A stretch of DNA of 64,000 nucleotides from Bedellia somnulentella (lineage: Eukaryota > Arthropoda > Insecta > Lepidoptera > Bedelliidae), in assembly GCA_963576735.1 (NCBI GenBank), contig OY755187.1:1178001-1242000 (forward strand), given 5' to 3'. A program made the position numbers and the translations under genes. The notes under the pieces are model-generated. The model searched no databases. It saw nothing but the letters and a program-made list of their open reading frames with translations, and was not told where the DNA came from. Below are positions 1 to 10,653 of the stretch, one piece after another. Every line of letters begins with the position of its first letter. Within the stretch, counting starts at the first letter, position 1.

Positions 1-2172
1 TTTAACAAACGGAATAATTTAAACTTTAGACGAAATGTTTTTAAAAGTAACCTTATTGAACAAGGTGTTAACGGTTTTTTAGTTAAGCTAAGTAATTCTT
101 TTAAGAGTAGTTTTAGACATAAAAAGAATATTATCAATCATGAAGAAAAGAATAAAAAATATAAGTGGATAACGAATGGAATTAAGACTTCTAGCAAAAT
201 GAAAAGGTTTTTGTGTTCATGTAATAAAACGGAACTACATCCATCAATTCAAGAATACAAAGTCAAATACATTAGGCTATTTAGAAAAGTAATTAGATTG
301 ACGAAACAATTAACTTTACAAAACAAGCTTCATGAGTCAAAAAATGCGTCTATAACTATTTGGTCTATAGTAAACAAGCACAAAAATACAGGGAAAAAAT
401 GCGAGAAAGAAATAACCTTAAAAGTTGAAGATAAAATTATACAAAAAAGCCTAGAGGTAGCGAACATATTTGCAACTGAATTCGACCACGGATCAAAACT
501 AAGAATAGCACAAAATAATATTAATCCACTTGTACATAAACAAATTATCGACGCATATACTGATAGAATTGACAAAAATATAGATTTAACTGAAACAAAC
601 ATTGACGAAGTAACACGAATAATAAAAAGGATGAAAAACAAACATTCCTGCGGGTACGATGAAATTCCAATTAGTGTAATAAAAGAAAACTTAGATCTTT
701 TAGCTGAACCTCTGACATTGTTTTTTAATAAGTGTATTAAACAAAACTTATTTCCCGATCAGCTAAAGATAGCTCGAGTGCTTCCGATTTACAAAAAAGG
801 CTCAAAAACAGATCCTAAAAACTATAGGCCCATATCATTGCTTCCAGTCATTTCAAAAGTATATGAAAAACTTCTTAAAAATAGACTTTTAAACCATTTG
901 ACCACTCATAACATTATTAGCAAAAGACAATTTGGATACCAACATAATATAGGAACTAAGGACGCTATTGATACGTTTCTTGATGATGTAACATTAAATT
1001 TAAATAGTAAACTTAAAGTAGGAGCGCTTGTTTTAGATTTAAAATCTGCTTTTGATACGATGGAGCACGAAATATTAGAATATAAGCTTAAGCATTATGG
1101 AGTTAATGGAATATTTTTGGTTTTGTTACATTCCTACTTGACAAACAGAAAACAAATTGTAGAAGTAAAAGGTACGGAGGCCAATAATGAAATTACTAAC
1201 AAATCTAAAATTATCGATATTACTAGGGGAGTTCCCCAGGGATCGATTTTGGGACCTATATTGTTCATAATATTCATAAATGACCTCATAAATTTTATTA
1301 AAAATATTCTGCCGGATATAAGTGTAGTCATGTATGCAGACGATACCAATTCTGTTATATCAGCGAAAACACTACCAGAGTTGGAAGAAAAGACAAATGC
1401 TGCCCTAGCTGCTATTAATTATTGGTTTGAACACAATAATTTAATTTTGAATGTTGTTAAAACTAATTTAATTTTGTTTAAACCTACAATAAGAAATAAA
1501 GAAACAATAAATGTCTATTTAAATGATGTCCAAGTTTGCGCAGTGGATGTAATTAAGTTTTTAGGCGTCCATATTGATTCGCAATTGAACTGGAAGAAGG
1601 AACTGACAGTGATTGAAAATTCTCTCAGCTCAGCATGTTATGCTTTGAGAAGTTTAAGGGACGAAATTGATTTAAATCATTTGAAAATGGTATATTACGC
1701 ACTTGTTGAGTCTAAACTACGTTATAGTATAAAATACTGGGGAAATAGTTATCAGTATAATATAAGGAAAGCATTTGTTTTACAAAAAAGAGCCCTAAGA
1801 ATTATCTTACGACTATCGTATAGAGAATCATGCAAAGATTTTTTTAAGAGATTAAAGATTTTAACAGTTCCTGCTCTTTATGTATACGTGCTCTTGACAA
1901 ACTTTAGAGATAAATGTGGTTGCATTGAGACAGAACAGAATAAGTTAATAAGAGAGTCCAAAAGAAGAAAAGATTTCTACCTCAAACAAGAAAGTGTTCC
2001 CTTGTACAAAATAGTTGAACATGCCCCAAGATATCAGATAACGAAAATTTATAATTGTATTCCAAATGAAATAAGACTAATAGAATCTCCTCTAGTTTTT
2101 AAGAAAAAGCTGAAAGTTTTTCTTTTAGATAATTGTATATACGACATAAGAGAATTAGAGCATTGCATTTAA
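1..2172 (+). CDS. LINE ORF2, reverse transcriptase region (partial)
   Basis: Multifunctional LINE protein that copies its own RNA at a nicked target. The frame is open from base 1, so the ATG at 199 is internal. Visible motifs in order: the basic linker before RT (WITNGIK at about 166-186), the fingers motif NYRPISLLPVISKVYEKL (about 820-875), motif A LVLDLKSAFD, RGVPQGSILGP (about 1225-1260), and the catalytic YADD at 1333-1344. A typical C-terminal thumb region with cysteines follows. The endonuclease domain lies off the window. No stop or frameshift interrupts this part, so it is fairly young. Clade assignment as CR1-like is from motif style. Confidence 0.85.
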   Translation, partial: FNKRNNLNFRRNVFKSNLIEQGVNGFLVKLSNSFKSSFRHKKNIINHEEKNKKYKWITNGIKTSSKMKRFLCSCNKTELHPSIQEYKVKYIRLFRKVIRLTKQLTLQNKLHESKNASITIWSIVNKHKNTGKKCEKEITLKVEDKIIQKSLEVANIFATEFDHGSKLRIAQNNINPLVHKQIIDAYTDRIDKNIDLTETNIDEVTRIIKRMKNKHSCGYDEIPISVIKENLDLLAEPLTLFFNKCIKQNLFPDQLKIARVLPIYKKGSKTDPKNYRPISLLPVISKVYEKLLKNRLLNHLTTHNIISKRQFGYQHNIGTKDAIDTFLDDVTLNLNSKLKVGALVLDLKSAFDTMEHEILEYKLKHYGVNGIFLVLLHSYLTNRKQIVEVKGTEANNEITNKSKIIDITRGVPQGSILGPILFIIFINDLINFIKNILPDISVVMYADDTNSVISAKTLPELEEKTNAALAAINYWFEHNNLILNVVKTNLILFKPTIRNKETINVYLNDVQVCAVDVIKFLGVHIDSQLNWKKELTVIENSLSSACYALRSLRDEIDLNHLKMVYYALVESKLRYSIKYWGNSYQYNIRKAFVLQKRALRIILRLSYRESCKDFFKRLKILTVPALYVYVLLTNFRDKCGCIETEQNKLIRESKRRKDFYLKQESVPLYKIVEHAPRYQITKIYNCIPNEIRLIESPLVFKKKLKVFLLDNCIYDIRELEHCI

Positions 2173-2374
2173 ATATATTTTTTTAATACTATCGAATTTT
2201 AATTTAACTATTTGACATTTATTTAGCATTTTGTGATTATTATTTTTTGATTATTTTGATTTATTCACTATTATTAATTGTATATTTAAAATAGATTTAA
2301 GTTAGTCCTAAGTTAGTTGTATCAATTCTGACACAATGAATATTGTTTGATGAATAAATAAATACAAATACAAA
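1..2374 (+). mobile_element. CR1-like non-LTR retrotransposon, 3' part
   Basis: LINE that enters from outside the window. It holds the reverse-transcriptase half of ORF2 (stop at 2170-2172) and a 3' untranslated region of about 200 bp. The 3' end is AT-rich with an AATAAA-type signal and a short ATACAA repeat near 2355-2374, after which sequence of another kind begins. The window does not show the 5' end or the target duplication. It is a different subfamily from the second CR1-like element at 2887-9882. Confidence 0.85.
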
Positions 2375-2511
2375 TTAGTCACGTCCCTCTATTCATACAC
2401 TTTATTTCAAATTGATTATGTATGAAACAAAAAGTTTCAAAAATAAAGATTAGATTCAATTTACTCTAACGTATTTAAAACACTATTCAATTTTATGCAG
2501 AAATTAATAGA

Positions 2512-2886
2512 ATGCCGAGCAGACGCTTTGATACCGTCCCAGGATCAGAACATACCTCAGAATATGACGACCACGAACGCAATCTAACAATAATTAACGT
2601 GAAGACTACTTATAACCATCAAAACCAAATATCAGATGTTGTTTTTGAAAATAATAAGCATATACCTAGAGAACTTATCATACTAATGACAATGATGGCT
2701 CATCTTCACAAATATTTATCGAGAATTTGCTTTAAGCGTTGCTGTCTTAACGGATATATCATATATGAATTATGTTCTCTGGTCAATAAGTTCAGTAATA
2801 TAACAAATGTTTGTCTTGATGATTCTATAACAACTGACGGAGATTATAGCGTCTTATTAGAAAATAGTGATATCAAAAATTTATCA
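2512..2886 (+). pseudogene. LRR protein pseudogene (LRRC71-like), 5' part
   Basis: First half of a host-type protein gene interrupted at codon 125 by a LINE. The frame starts at ATG 2512 with an in-frame stop upstream. It reads about 125 residues without recognisable catalytic motifs and ends in the first strand of a leucine-rich repeat (KNLS). The target duplication TTTATCA (2880-2886) is repeated at 9883-9889. Joining the two halves through it keeps the frame exactly and completes a ribonuclease-inhibitor-type LRR. LRRC71-like identity is an inference from the 3' part. Stops occur in the 3' half, so it is scored as a pseudogene. Confidence 0.65.
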
Positions 2887-3746
2887 TCGTGGATCGGGTA
2901 GATCGAAATAATATCTAATTCGTGCTTTGCTATTTAATTTTCGCTATAATTGGTAAAAAGCATAGAAATAAACCATAAATGGTTGTAAATTGTTTAGTAG
3001 TGCGTATTTCATCCACACAAGTGTTATCTTAGGGTAATATTAAGTGAATGTGAAAAAATAAGTGATTAAAGTTTGTGACGTTTTAACGGCTGAAACCAAA
3101 CAAAGAAAAACATCGCTAGATAGCAGAACCCTTGCCGAGTAAACCAGCTAAGTAAATTTATGTATTTTTGAACAATAATAGGTATTTCAATTCAATAAAA
3201 ATCCTATATTAGTTATAAAACAACGGTCTTGATTTGATCACCGCTTCAACTAAGTACGAGTGAGACAAATAGCTTATTACTTAATAGGTTTCTTATTACT
3301 TACTATCTTTCAAACACGGGTTCGATTCCCGTTATTAATTATTTTATAGTTTATAATTTCTTTTCTTTATATTAAGTGAATTTGACATATAAAAATCTTT
3401 TTCTACTGAGCTATTTAATCGCATTTATTCACTTATTATAATATTAGGTACTTATTAGAATTTGTGAGTACAAATTGTTTGTCGTAAAGGATATAATAAA
3501 TAGTAAAACGTTAATATTTAAAACTAAATTAGGGTAGTGATAACACTCGGTGTCATATTTTGAGTGTTACATTTATGATTATATTGTTTAGTTAATAGAA
3601 AACAGACTAACAATAATAACTTTATATCTTTGTTGTAAGTAGGCGCTTGTGTGGATCGAAATATTTTAGTTTTAGTATTAGGATTATCGTTCGCTATAGT
3701 AACGCTTTAAACTAGTATATAATATTAAGACTGTTCGTTTCGTAAA
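2887..3746 (+). other. 5' UTR / internal promoter region of the CR1-like LINE
   Basis: 860 bp without a credible ORF between the LINE's 5' terminus and the ORF1 ATG at 3747. By analogy with other LINEs it should contain an internal promoter, but I see no clear initiator or downstream promoter motif. Confidence 0.5.
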
Positions 3747-4070
3747 ATGGACTCGATTACAACTCGTAGAATGGCTGCCGAACAAAAATATGAAAAATTA
3801 AAAAGAGAGTTAAATGATGCAGAAAAATTAAAAAATAGGCTTTTAGAAGAACGGGACGAAAACGTTTTAGCTATTCGTAATTTAAAGTTGAAAAATAGTA
3901 ATCTTTTAGAAAAAATTGTGTTGCTTCGTGAATCTTACGACATTTCTCAAGTGGAATTAGAAAACCAGCAGATATTAATATTAAAGCATGAGGATCAGTG
4001 CGCAAAGCATGAAGTAGCTTTAGAGCGAATTCATATTCTCAATGAGCAGTTGGCAGAGGCACACGCTCAA
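3747..4070 (+). CDS. CR1-like LINE ORF1, N-terminal coiled-coil segment
   Basis: First 108 codons of ORF1, an RNA-binding/chaperone-type protein. The sequence is rich in K, E, L and N with heptad-like spacing (for example KLKRELNDAEKLKNRLLEE), indicating a long coiled coil of the kind that trimerises LINE ORF1 proteins. The frame is cut after codon CAA (4068-4070) by two MITEs and resumes at TTG 5738. The local TGA at 4071 belongs to the inserted element. Total restored length would be 444 residues. Confidence 0.75.
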
Positions 4071-4071
4071 T

Positions 4072-4605
4072 GAGAGGTTTTCTTTTTGAGAAATAAAAAA
4101 ACAACATAGTTCCCTAGAGCTCTGTAGATGGCGATGATGTAACTACGTTACTTACTTCAAACTTTCTTCGTGGCGTCAGTCGTGTTGCTACAATAATTTC
4201 GCCAATGTCAACTTTAAAAACATGTGTCACATCACCATGTACCCATTGCGCTTTACGATTTTCATCTTTAGGAAAAAGATGTATTTCTTAATTGTTACAT
4301 AAATCTACAAGGTACAGACTCCTTTTCTTTTTTTCTAGGGACATTTTCTTTTTGGCGAGTGAAAACAACAAAAAAAAATGTTAAATATAAATACCGTCTT
4401 TGTTTATTTACTTTTAAGCTATTTTGGTTAAAAATTATATTTATTTAGACTTTCAAATTAGAACATTTTTATGTACGTTCCATTTTACGATATCATTACA
4501 TCCAAGTGTGAAAAACGTTCCGTTCCTACCAGTAACATAGCAAGTCTGGCGCCATCTATCCTGAGAACAGGAAAGAAGAAAAAAAGAAAAAATGGAAAAC
4601 CTCTC
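4072..4605. mobile_element. MITE copy X1 (534 bp)
   Basis: Short inverted-repeat element with ends GAGAGGTTTTC / GAAAACCTCTC. It carries no ORF of note. The adjacent copy at 4609-5736 has the same length once its own insertion is removed, and differs at only a few positions (for example one A/G near 4482 versus 5612). It lies inside LINE ORF1. The repeated flanking bases are only AT/ATT. Superfamily not recognised. Confidence 0.8.
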
Positions 4606-4608
4606 ATT

Positions 4609-5736
4609 GAGAGGTTTTCTTTTTGAGAAATAAAAAAACAACATAGTTCCCTAGAGCTCTGTAGATGGCGATGATGTAACTACGTTACTTACTTCAAACT
4701 TTCTTCGTGGCGTCAGTCGTGTTGCTACAATAATTTCGCCAATGTCAACTTTAAAAACATGTGTCACATCACCATGTACCCATTGCGCTTTACGATTTTC
4801 ATCTTTAGGAAAAAGATGTATTTCTTAATTGGCCTAGACCTCGCTTTTTTAACATACCCTTTTTATATTATAAATCGATAAAGGACATCAAACTTAACAA
4901 CTTTGCCTATGGAATGCCTATCTAAAATATTGTAATTTTCAAAATATAATAATAATTAAAAATTGTCGTACCTAGTTCAAACTGAGAATGTATACAATGA
5001 GATTCCTTGCTTCAGTGAAAATAAAAAATAAAAAAAAAACATTTGATCTATGGTGTAAACAAAAACATAACCTCTTTCGGTATTTTCCAGTTCAATCGCT
5101 CGCTTACCGGTTTATTTTCATGATATTATTTTTCAACGACGATCAATACAACTGGAAAATACAGAAAGAAGTTATATTTTTGTTTACAGAGCGAAAAGCA
5201 TATATCAAATGTTTTTTTTTTATTTTTTATTTTCACTGAAGCAAGGAATCTCATTGTATACATTCTCAGTTTGAACTAGGTACGACAATTTTTAATTATT
5301 ATTATATTTTGAAAATTACAATATTTTAGATAGGCATTCCATGGGCAAAGTTGTTTAGTTTGATGTCCTTTATCGATTTATAATATAAAAAGGGTATGTT
5401 AAAAAAGCGAGGTCTAGGCCAATTGTTACATAAATCTACAAGGTACAGACTCCTTTTCTTTTTTTCTAGGGACATTTTCTTTTTGGCGAGTGAAAACAAC
5501 AAAAAAAAATGTTAAATATAAATACCGTCTTTGTTTATTTACTTTTAAGCTATTTTGGTTAAAAATTATATTTATTTAGACTTTCAAATTAGAACATTTT
5601 TATGTACGTTCCGTTTTACGATATCATTACATCCAAGTGTGAAAAACGTTCCGTTCCTACCAGTAACATAGCAAGTCTGGCGCCATCTATCCTGAGAACA
5701 GGAAAGAAGAAAAAAAGAAAAAATGGAAAACCTCTC
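4609..5736. mobile_element. MITE copy X2, interrupted by foldback element Y
   Basis: Second tandem copy of the 534-bp MITE, same orientation as X1 and separated from it by three bases (ATT). It is split at 4830/5421 by the 590-bp element Y. Near identity to X1 suggests recent insertion or local duplication. Confidence 0.8.
4831..5420. mobile_element. 590-bp foldback MITE (Y) with 4-bp target duplication
   Basis: Almost the whole element is one inverted repeat: it begins GGCCTAGACCTCGC and ends with the complement. The arms are about 240-250 bp, near identical, around an unpaired centre of roughly 100 bp (about 5065-5175). The target AATT is repeated on both sides (4827-4830 and 5421-5424). 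The 83-codon reading frame in the centre is a by-product of the repeat, not a gene. Confidence 0.85.
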
Positions 5737-5737
5737 A

Positions 5738-6748
5738 TTGGCGGAATTCCATAGAATAAAGAATATTCACGAAGACTCTCACGCAGTTTCTTTATGTGCC
5801 GAACTTGAGGCAGAATCATTATCTTCTATGACCTCTTTTAAATATTCAAAAACTTTCAGTCGTAAACAGTGTAAAAAATATAAATTAGTTAAAAAACGTA
5901 TATATAACATAAACAAAAGTCTTATAAGTATGAAAAACAGTATAAAATTCTTAAACAAGTCTTACAGAAAAATTGATTTACTAAACCAAATAGATAGTTT
6001 GAATGGTAAACTGAGTGAGCTGATTGTTAGTCAGGAAGATCTGCATTTAAGATACAAACATATCGGCAGTCTTATAGACAAAGAGACGGTTACTGTGAAT
6101 AGTCATATTTCCTCAACTAGCGTTATATCTCAGTCACCCGAACCAAGTAATGGGATTACATTACCAGCTGTTAGCACGCCGCCGCCGGCAAACAGAACAT
6201 TAGTATTTTCGGACGGCATGGCCGTAGGTTTTGGCGAAATACTAAATAAGTATCTTAATCAACAGGTCATTAACCATTGCTATACGGGTGCAAACTTTAA
6301 TTATATAGTAGAACGAATATTATTAGGCACTTATGACGAATATACAACGATTGTCGTACTGGTCGGCAATAGTATAGAATTAAATAAGTATTTATTAAAT
6401 AAAAGTATAAATAAACTTTTGGAAATACAAAAAATATATAAATGTAAATTTATATTTTGTACCTTTCCATACTTACTTAATATGAATAAGCAGAATGACA
6501 ATATTCATATTATGAATAATTTAATATGTCACGTGACATGTTGTCAAAGCGACAATTTGTTTTGTTTGGATTTGAATAAGTTTTTACCTTATTCAAATTC
6601 TCGACTGGGTACTGTATACATACCCTTATTTCAAAAGCGGAACATTGCTAAATTATTAGCATATAATATATCTGACCCCCATATATTTAATATAAGGGGA
6701 AACTTACTTCTAGTATGCGATGGTGGAAACCATAATTTAAACTTTTAA
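5738..6748 (+). CDS. CR1-like LINE ORF1, C-terminal esterase-like segment
   Basis: Remaining 336 codons of ORF1; the codon TTG at 5738 is in phase with CAA at 4068. After a basic/coiled region it holds a domain resembling the SGNH-type esterase found in CR1-group ORF1 proteins: a block-I-like FSDGMAVGFGE near 6208-6240, VVLVGNS near 6353-6373 with the G-x-N-type residue, and a hydrophobic strand FIFCTFPY. Here the nucleophile position reads SDG rather than GDS, so activity is uncertain. The domain assignment is from pattern, not alignment. The stop (6746-6748) lies 8 bp before the ORF2 ATG, typical for a bicistronic LINE. Confidence 0.7.
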   Translation: MAEFHRIKNIHEDSHAVSLCAELEAESLSSMTSFKYSKTFSRKQCKKYKLVKKRIYNINKSLISMKNSIKFLNKSYRKIDLLNQIDSLNGKLSELIVSQEDLHLRYKHIGSLIDKETVTVNSHISSTSVISQSPEPSNGITLPAVSTPPPANRTLVFSDGMAVGFGEILNKYLNQQVINHCYTGANFNYIVERILLGTYDEYTTIVVLVGNSIELNKYLLNKSINKLLEIQKIYKCKFIFCTFPYLLNMNKQNDNIHIMNNLICHVTCCQSDNLFCLDLNKFLPYSNSRLGTVYIPLFQKRNIAKLLAYNISDPHIFNIRGNLLLVCDGGNHNLNF

Positions 6749-6756
6749 GAGTGACA

Positions 6757-9732
6757 ATGGAAGAGCCTCCTGTCGTCCTTAAGTCGTCACCTAACATCAA
6801 TATTGTAAACAAGGAAGGAGGTTCTTCTGGCAATATTAATAAAAAAAATACTTTACAAGGAGTCTCCCAGTTTAAACTTGTATGTCAAAATACTCAGGGG
6901 TTTTCTTGTAAAGAATTAGAAATAGAACTGTTTTTGGAAAAATATGAAATAGATTGTTTATGTGTTACTGAACACTGGCTTAAGAATTGCGAACTCATAT
7001 TTGGTTTTGAAAACTATTATTTAGCTAGCAACTACTGCCGCAATTCTAAAGCCTGTGGTGGCTCCGCTATATTTTTAAAAAATAATATAAAATCAAAAAT
7101 TCGTAATGATATTGTAAAGTTAAGCGTTGAACAAGTCGTGGAATTATCCTGCATAGAGTTAAAAAACTATTTCTTAGTATGTGTGTATCGACCCCCTTAT
7201 AACCAAAATTATGATAAATTCGAAAATGTAATGGAAGATGTATTAAGCAAAGTTTTCAGGAATAAAAAACGTATAATAATATGTGGAGACTTCAATGTGG
7301 ATCTCCTACAAGACAGTTATCTTAAAACACGATTGATGAGTTTATTCCAATCGTTCAATTTAGAAAATTTATTCTTGGAACCGACTAGAATCAAAACATG
7401 CTTAGATAATGTATTTACTAATGCAGATTTTTCAAGTAAAAGTGTTATAAATAAACTAAAGTCTGATCACAGCGGCCTTTTTGTTAGCTTTCCTCTAGAG
7501 ATACCAGAGCCAAAAATTGTTATTAAAAAAAGGCATATTACTGCTAGTAAAGTAGAAAAATATATAAATATAATAAGCTCTAAGTTGCCTACATGTACAA
7601 TTAATAAAAACTCAAATACTAGCTATGATATCTTTTATAATGTTCTGATAAATGAGTTTAATGAAATTTTTAATATAAAAAATTTAATTATTACCAGTAA
7701 ATTTAAGTTTTGTGAGTGGGCAACACCAAGTATTTATAGATCAAGAGAAAAACTCTTCGATTTATATGATCAAAAAGCTTATAGTAATAATAATGAATTG
7801 AGTGAATATGTAAAAAAATACTCAAAAATATTTAATAAAGTATGTAAAGAGGCTAAAGCCAGATACCTAAGCCGACGTATCCGAACATCCGATAATAAAG
7901 TTAAAACAGTGTGGAATATTATCAACACCCAAACAGGCCGAGGTAAACCATGCGATCAGGAGTTCTGTGTTCGATCTGATAAAGGTCTGACTACCTCTGA
8001 TGAGGAAATCGCTTGTATTTTTGAAAAATATTTTACTGACATACCATCAAAAACAACTGAATATTTAAACACATCGGTTATAAAAGCTCAACACTTGTTA
8101 CAACAAAATGTTGATAGGTGCGAAACTTTGTTTTGTTTTAAAGATGTCAGCCCTACAGATATCGAAAAATGTTTTAAATCATTTAAACTAAAAAGTTCTG
8201 AAGACATTTGGGGTATGTCAGTGAAAGTTTGCCATAATTTTATTGTAACTTTGGCTCCATATTTAGCAGATATATTTAATGAATGTATAAGAAATAAAAT
8301 CTTTCCAAATCTCATGAAGCATAGTAAAATTGTACCACTTCTTAAATCCGGAGGAGATAAAATTAGCCCTGATGGTTATAGACCCATATCAATTCTGCCA
8401 GTTTTAAGTAAAATATTCGAAAAACTAATGTTCAATCAAATGCTTTTGCATTTCGCTTCAAACAAATTGTTTCATCCAAAACAATTTGGCTTTACGAAGG
8501 GCCGCTCTACCACCGATGCAGGCGTTGCCTTAATGAAACACATTTTTGATTCGTGGGAACGCAAAAATGATGCTATTGGTTTGTTTTGCGATCTTACGAA
8601 GGCATTTGATTGTGCAGATCATGAAATCCTTTTTATTAAATTAGAACATTATGGCATACAAGGTGACGCACTTAAATTAATAAAGTCTTACTTTTCGGAT
8701 CGGATACAGAAAGTGCAAATCAATAATGCAATATCACCTGGAACTCATGTGAAAATGGGTGTTCCGCAGGGTTCTATTTTGGGCCCATTTTTATTTTTAG
8801 TTTATATTAATGATTTGCCATTCATGGTCGAGAAAATGTCCGAGATATTGTTATTTGCTGATGATACTTCTTTAGTATTTGACGTTGAAAGAAATAATCA
8901 GAATATTGACGAGGTGAATAACACGGTTTCACAGATTCAAACATGGTTTGCTTCCAATAATCTTGTACTGAATGGTAAAAAAACCAAATGCATTAAATTT
9001 GTATTACCTAATGTTAGGTGCGTTGATAACGAAATAATTTTAAATAATGAAAAGTTAGTATTTTCGGATAACACAGTTTTCTTAGGGATAACTCTGGACT
9101 CCAAGCTCCAATGGGGACCCCACATTAGCTCACTAGCTGGCAGGCTTAGTAGTGCTGCATATGCCGTTAGGAAAATAAGACATTTGACAGATGTACAGAC
9201 AGCTCGATTAGTTTATTACAGCTATTTTCATAGTGTAATGTCTTACGGTATTTTACTCTGGGGCAGAGCAGCTGATGTTGGTTCCATATTTATTCTCCAA
9301 AAGAGAGCAATAAGAGCCATATACAATATGAGATCCCGAGATTCCCTGAGGGAATTGTTTAAAACAATAAATATAATGACACTGCCATGTCAATATATTT
9401 ATGAAAATATTATGTATGTAAGAAAAAATCAGGCCTCTTTTGTGAAAAATTGTGACAGACATATTCGAAACCTGAGAGACAACAATAAAATATCCGTGCC
9501 AAAATACAGATTGTCAAAAGTAAATACATCTTTCATGGGGTTATGCGTAAAAATGTATAATAAAATACCTGAGGACATTTTAAATTTATCAGAAACAAAA
9601 TTCAAAGCAGCTGTTAAAAGAAATCTTAGTTCGAAAGCCTATTACACTGTCAATGATTACATTAATGATGAAGTGGCTTGGTGTCATCAGGGCTCTGTGC
9701 AGGATGTTTCCGGGCTAACACCAAAATTGTAA
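6757..9732 (+). CDS. CR1-like LINE ORF2: endonuclease-reverse transcriptase
   Basis: 991 residues, uninterrupted. The start is the ATG at 6757 (MEEPPVV). Residues about 40-245 are an APE-type endonuclease: N-Q-G near the start, TEHW, VYRPPY, CGDFNVD and SDHSGLF. RT spans about 470-760: GYRPISILPVLSKIFEKL, FGFTKGRSTTD, motif A LFCDLTKAFD, GVPQGSILGP, and catalytic FADD at residues 700-703. A C-terminal thumb and cysteine region follows. All catalytic positions I can place are present, so this is the most nearly functional ORF in the window. The element as a whole is disabled by the MITEs in ORF1. Confidence 0.9.
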   Translation: MEEPPVVLKSSPNINIVNKEGGSSGNINKKNTLQGVSQFKLVCQNTQGFSCKELEIELFLEKYEIDCLCVTEHWLKNCELIFGFENYYLASNYCRNSKACGGSAIFLKNNIKSKIRNDIVKLSVEQVVELSCIELKNYFLVCVYRPPYNQNYDKFENVMEDVLSKVFRNKKRIIICGDFNVDLLQDSYLKTRLMSLFQSFNLENLFLEPTRIKTCLDNVFTNADFSSKSVINKLKSDHSGLFVSFPLEIPEPKIVIKKRHITASKVEKYINIISSKLPTCTINKNSNTSYDIFYNVLINEFNEIFNIKNLIITSKFKFCEWATPSIYRSREKLFDLYDQKAYSNNNELSEYVKKYSKIFNKVCKEAKARYLSRRIRTSDNKVKTVWNIINTQTGRGKPCDQEFCVRSDKGLTTSDEEIACIFEKYFTDIPSKTTEYLNTSVIKAQHLLQQNVDRCETLFCFKDVSPTDIEKCFKSFKLKSSEDIWGMSVKVCHNFIVTLAPYLADIFNECIRNKIFPNLMKHSKIVPLLKSGGDKISPDGYRPISILPVLSKIFEKLMFNQMLLHFASNKLFHPKQFGFTKGRSTTDAGVALMKHIFDSWERKNDAIGLFCDLTKAFDCADHEILFIKLEHYGIQGDALKLIKSYFSDRIQKVQINNAISPGTHVKMGVPQGSILGPFLFLVYINDLPFMVEKMSEILLFADDTSLVFDVERNNQNIDEVNNTVSQIQTWFASNNLVLNGKKTKCIKFVLPNVRCVDNEIILNNEKLVFSDNTVFLGITLDSKLQWGPHISSLAGRLSSAAYAVRKIRHLTDVQTARLVYYSYFHSVMSYGILLWGRAADVGSIFILQKRAIRAIYNMRSRDSLRELFKTINIMTLPCQYIYENIMYVRKNQASFVKNCDRHIRNLRDNNKISVPKYRLSKVNTSFMGLCVKMYNKIPEDILNLSETKFKAAVKRNLSSKAYYTVNDYINDEVAWCHQGSVQDVSGLTPKL

Positions 9733-9889
9733 TGGACGTAAAAAAAGATGTGTGTTGACGAGTTTCTTACGGGTTCTTCTCTCAACAAAACACCTTCCGA
9801 ATCCGAAGTAAACTTAGTATTAAGTTGAATTTTGACGTTCAAAAAACAAAGATTTATCTATTATTTTATTTTATTTTATTATTTTATCA

Positions 9890-10653
9890 CTGTGCCGGTG
9901 TAAAATAGGTGATGATAATTGTAAAGAAATTGCATAGAAAATCAAATCTTATCCAGCTTCAGACACGTTACAAATGTTGAATTTGACTTCTAATTTTATC
10001 ACTGATACTGGAGCCAAATATTTTGGAGAAGCTTTGAAAAGAAATAGACGATTGGTGTATTTGAACTTGTTTGGAAATATGATAGCTGATGATGGAGCGA
10101 TATCAATATTTGAAGCATTATCACAATTTCCAGTTACAAATGACGAAATCATAGAAAGGAAGTCATAATATTTAAACTTTATCAAACAATTCAACATTCA
10201 ACCTGCACAGCCTATTGATAAAACATCTGATGCAAGAGAAGAGAAAGAAATATCAAGTAAAAGCAAGCACCGAGTAATGAGTGAACTGTCATTCGATAAG
10301 AAACTTACCTTTAAAACGTTTTTTCATCCTTATGATAAAGAATGGGTCCGATACGATGGTTTAAACTATTAATGTATTGGAAATCTAAAACTAGCTTATC
10401 TTAATCTAGCTTACAATAATATAGGTTATATAGGTTTAACTAGATTAGAAAAAATATTACAATATCAAGCCCAAATAGTCACTATTAATAATTTTGGTCT
10501 GTTGAAAGTTGTGATAGAAGGAAATCCTATGCCCAAACAAAGTTCATTATATAGTGTTGTTTCGCAATTGCTCAATGATAATATAAATAAACAGTGCAAA
10601 CTCGGTCTCGGTAAACGTGTAAGCGTAGTGACATTGAAGAAAAAAGGTAGAAA
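9890..10653 (+). pseudogene. LRR protein pseudogene (LRRC71-like), 3' part
   Basis: Continuation of the frame begun at 2512. It reads through two to three ribonuclease-inhibitor-type LRRs: CRCKIGDDNCKEIA, then LNLTSNFITDTGAKYF, LNLFGNMIADDGA, and a later GNLKLAYLNLAYNNIGYIGL. A basic C-terminal tail follows. Three in-frame stops are present (TAG 9935-9937, TAA 10166-10168, TAA 10370-10372). The frame is otherwise continuous for more than 750 bp with no intron. After the Helitron at 10654-11648 the frame continues at 11649 and stops at TAA 11653-11655. The last repeat and tail resemble vertebrate LRRC71; this is from memory of the family and needs a search. It could be a retrocopy or a decayed single-exon segment. 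Confidence 0.7.

Larger units (their letters stand above)
2887..9882 (+). mobile_element. complete CR1-like LINE inserted in LRR pseudogene
   Basis: About 7.0 kb, of which 1667 bp is later insertions. Flanked by a 7-bp duplication TTTATCA (2880-2886 and 9883-9889). Order: 5' UTR (2887-3746), ORF1 (3747-4070 continued at 5738-6748), ORF2 (6757-9732), and a short 3' UTR ending in a TTTTA repeat (about 9855-9882). The ORF1 product has a coiled coil and an SGNH-esterase-like domain. ORF2 has endonuclease and reverse transcriptase. ORF2 is uninterrupted. Both ends are defined by the host frame, which resumes precisely after removal. Confidence 0.85.

Noticed and set aside
4988..5239. 83-codon ORF
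   Set aside because: Lies across the centre of foldback element Y; low-complexity Lys/Phe content created by the inverted A/T runs.
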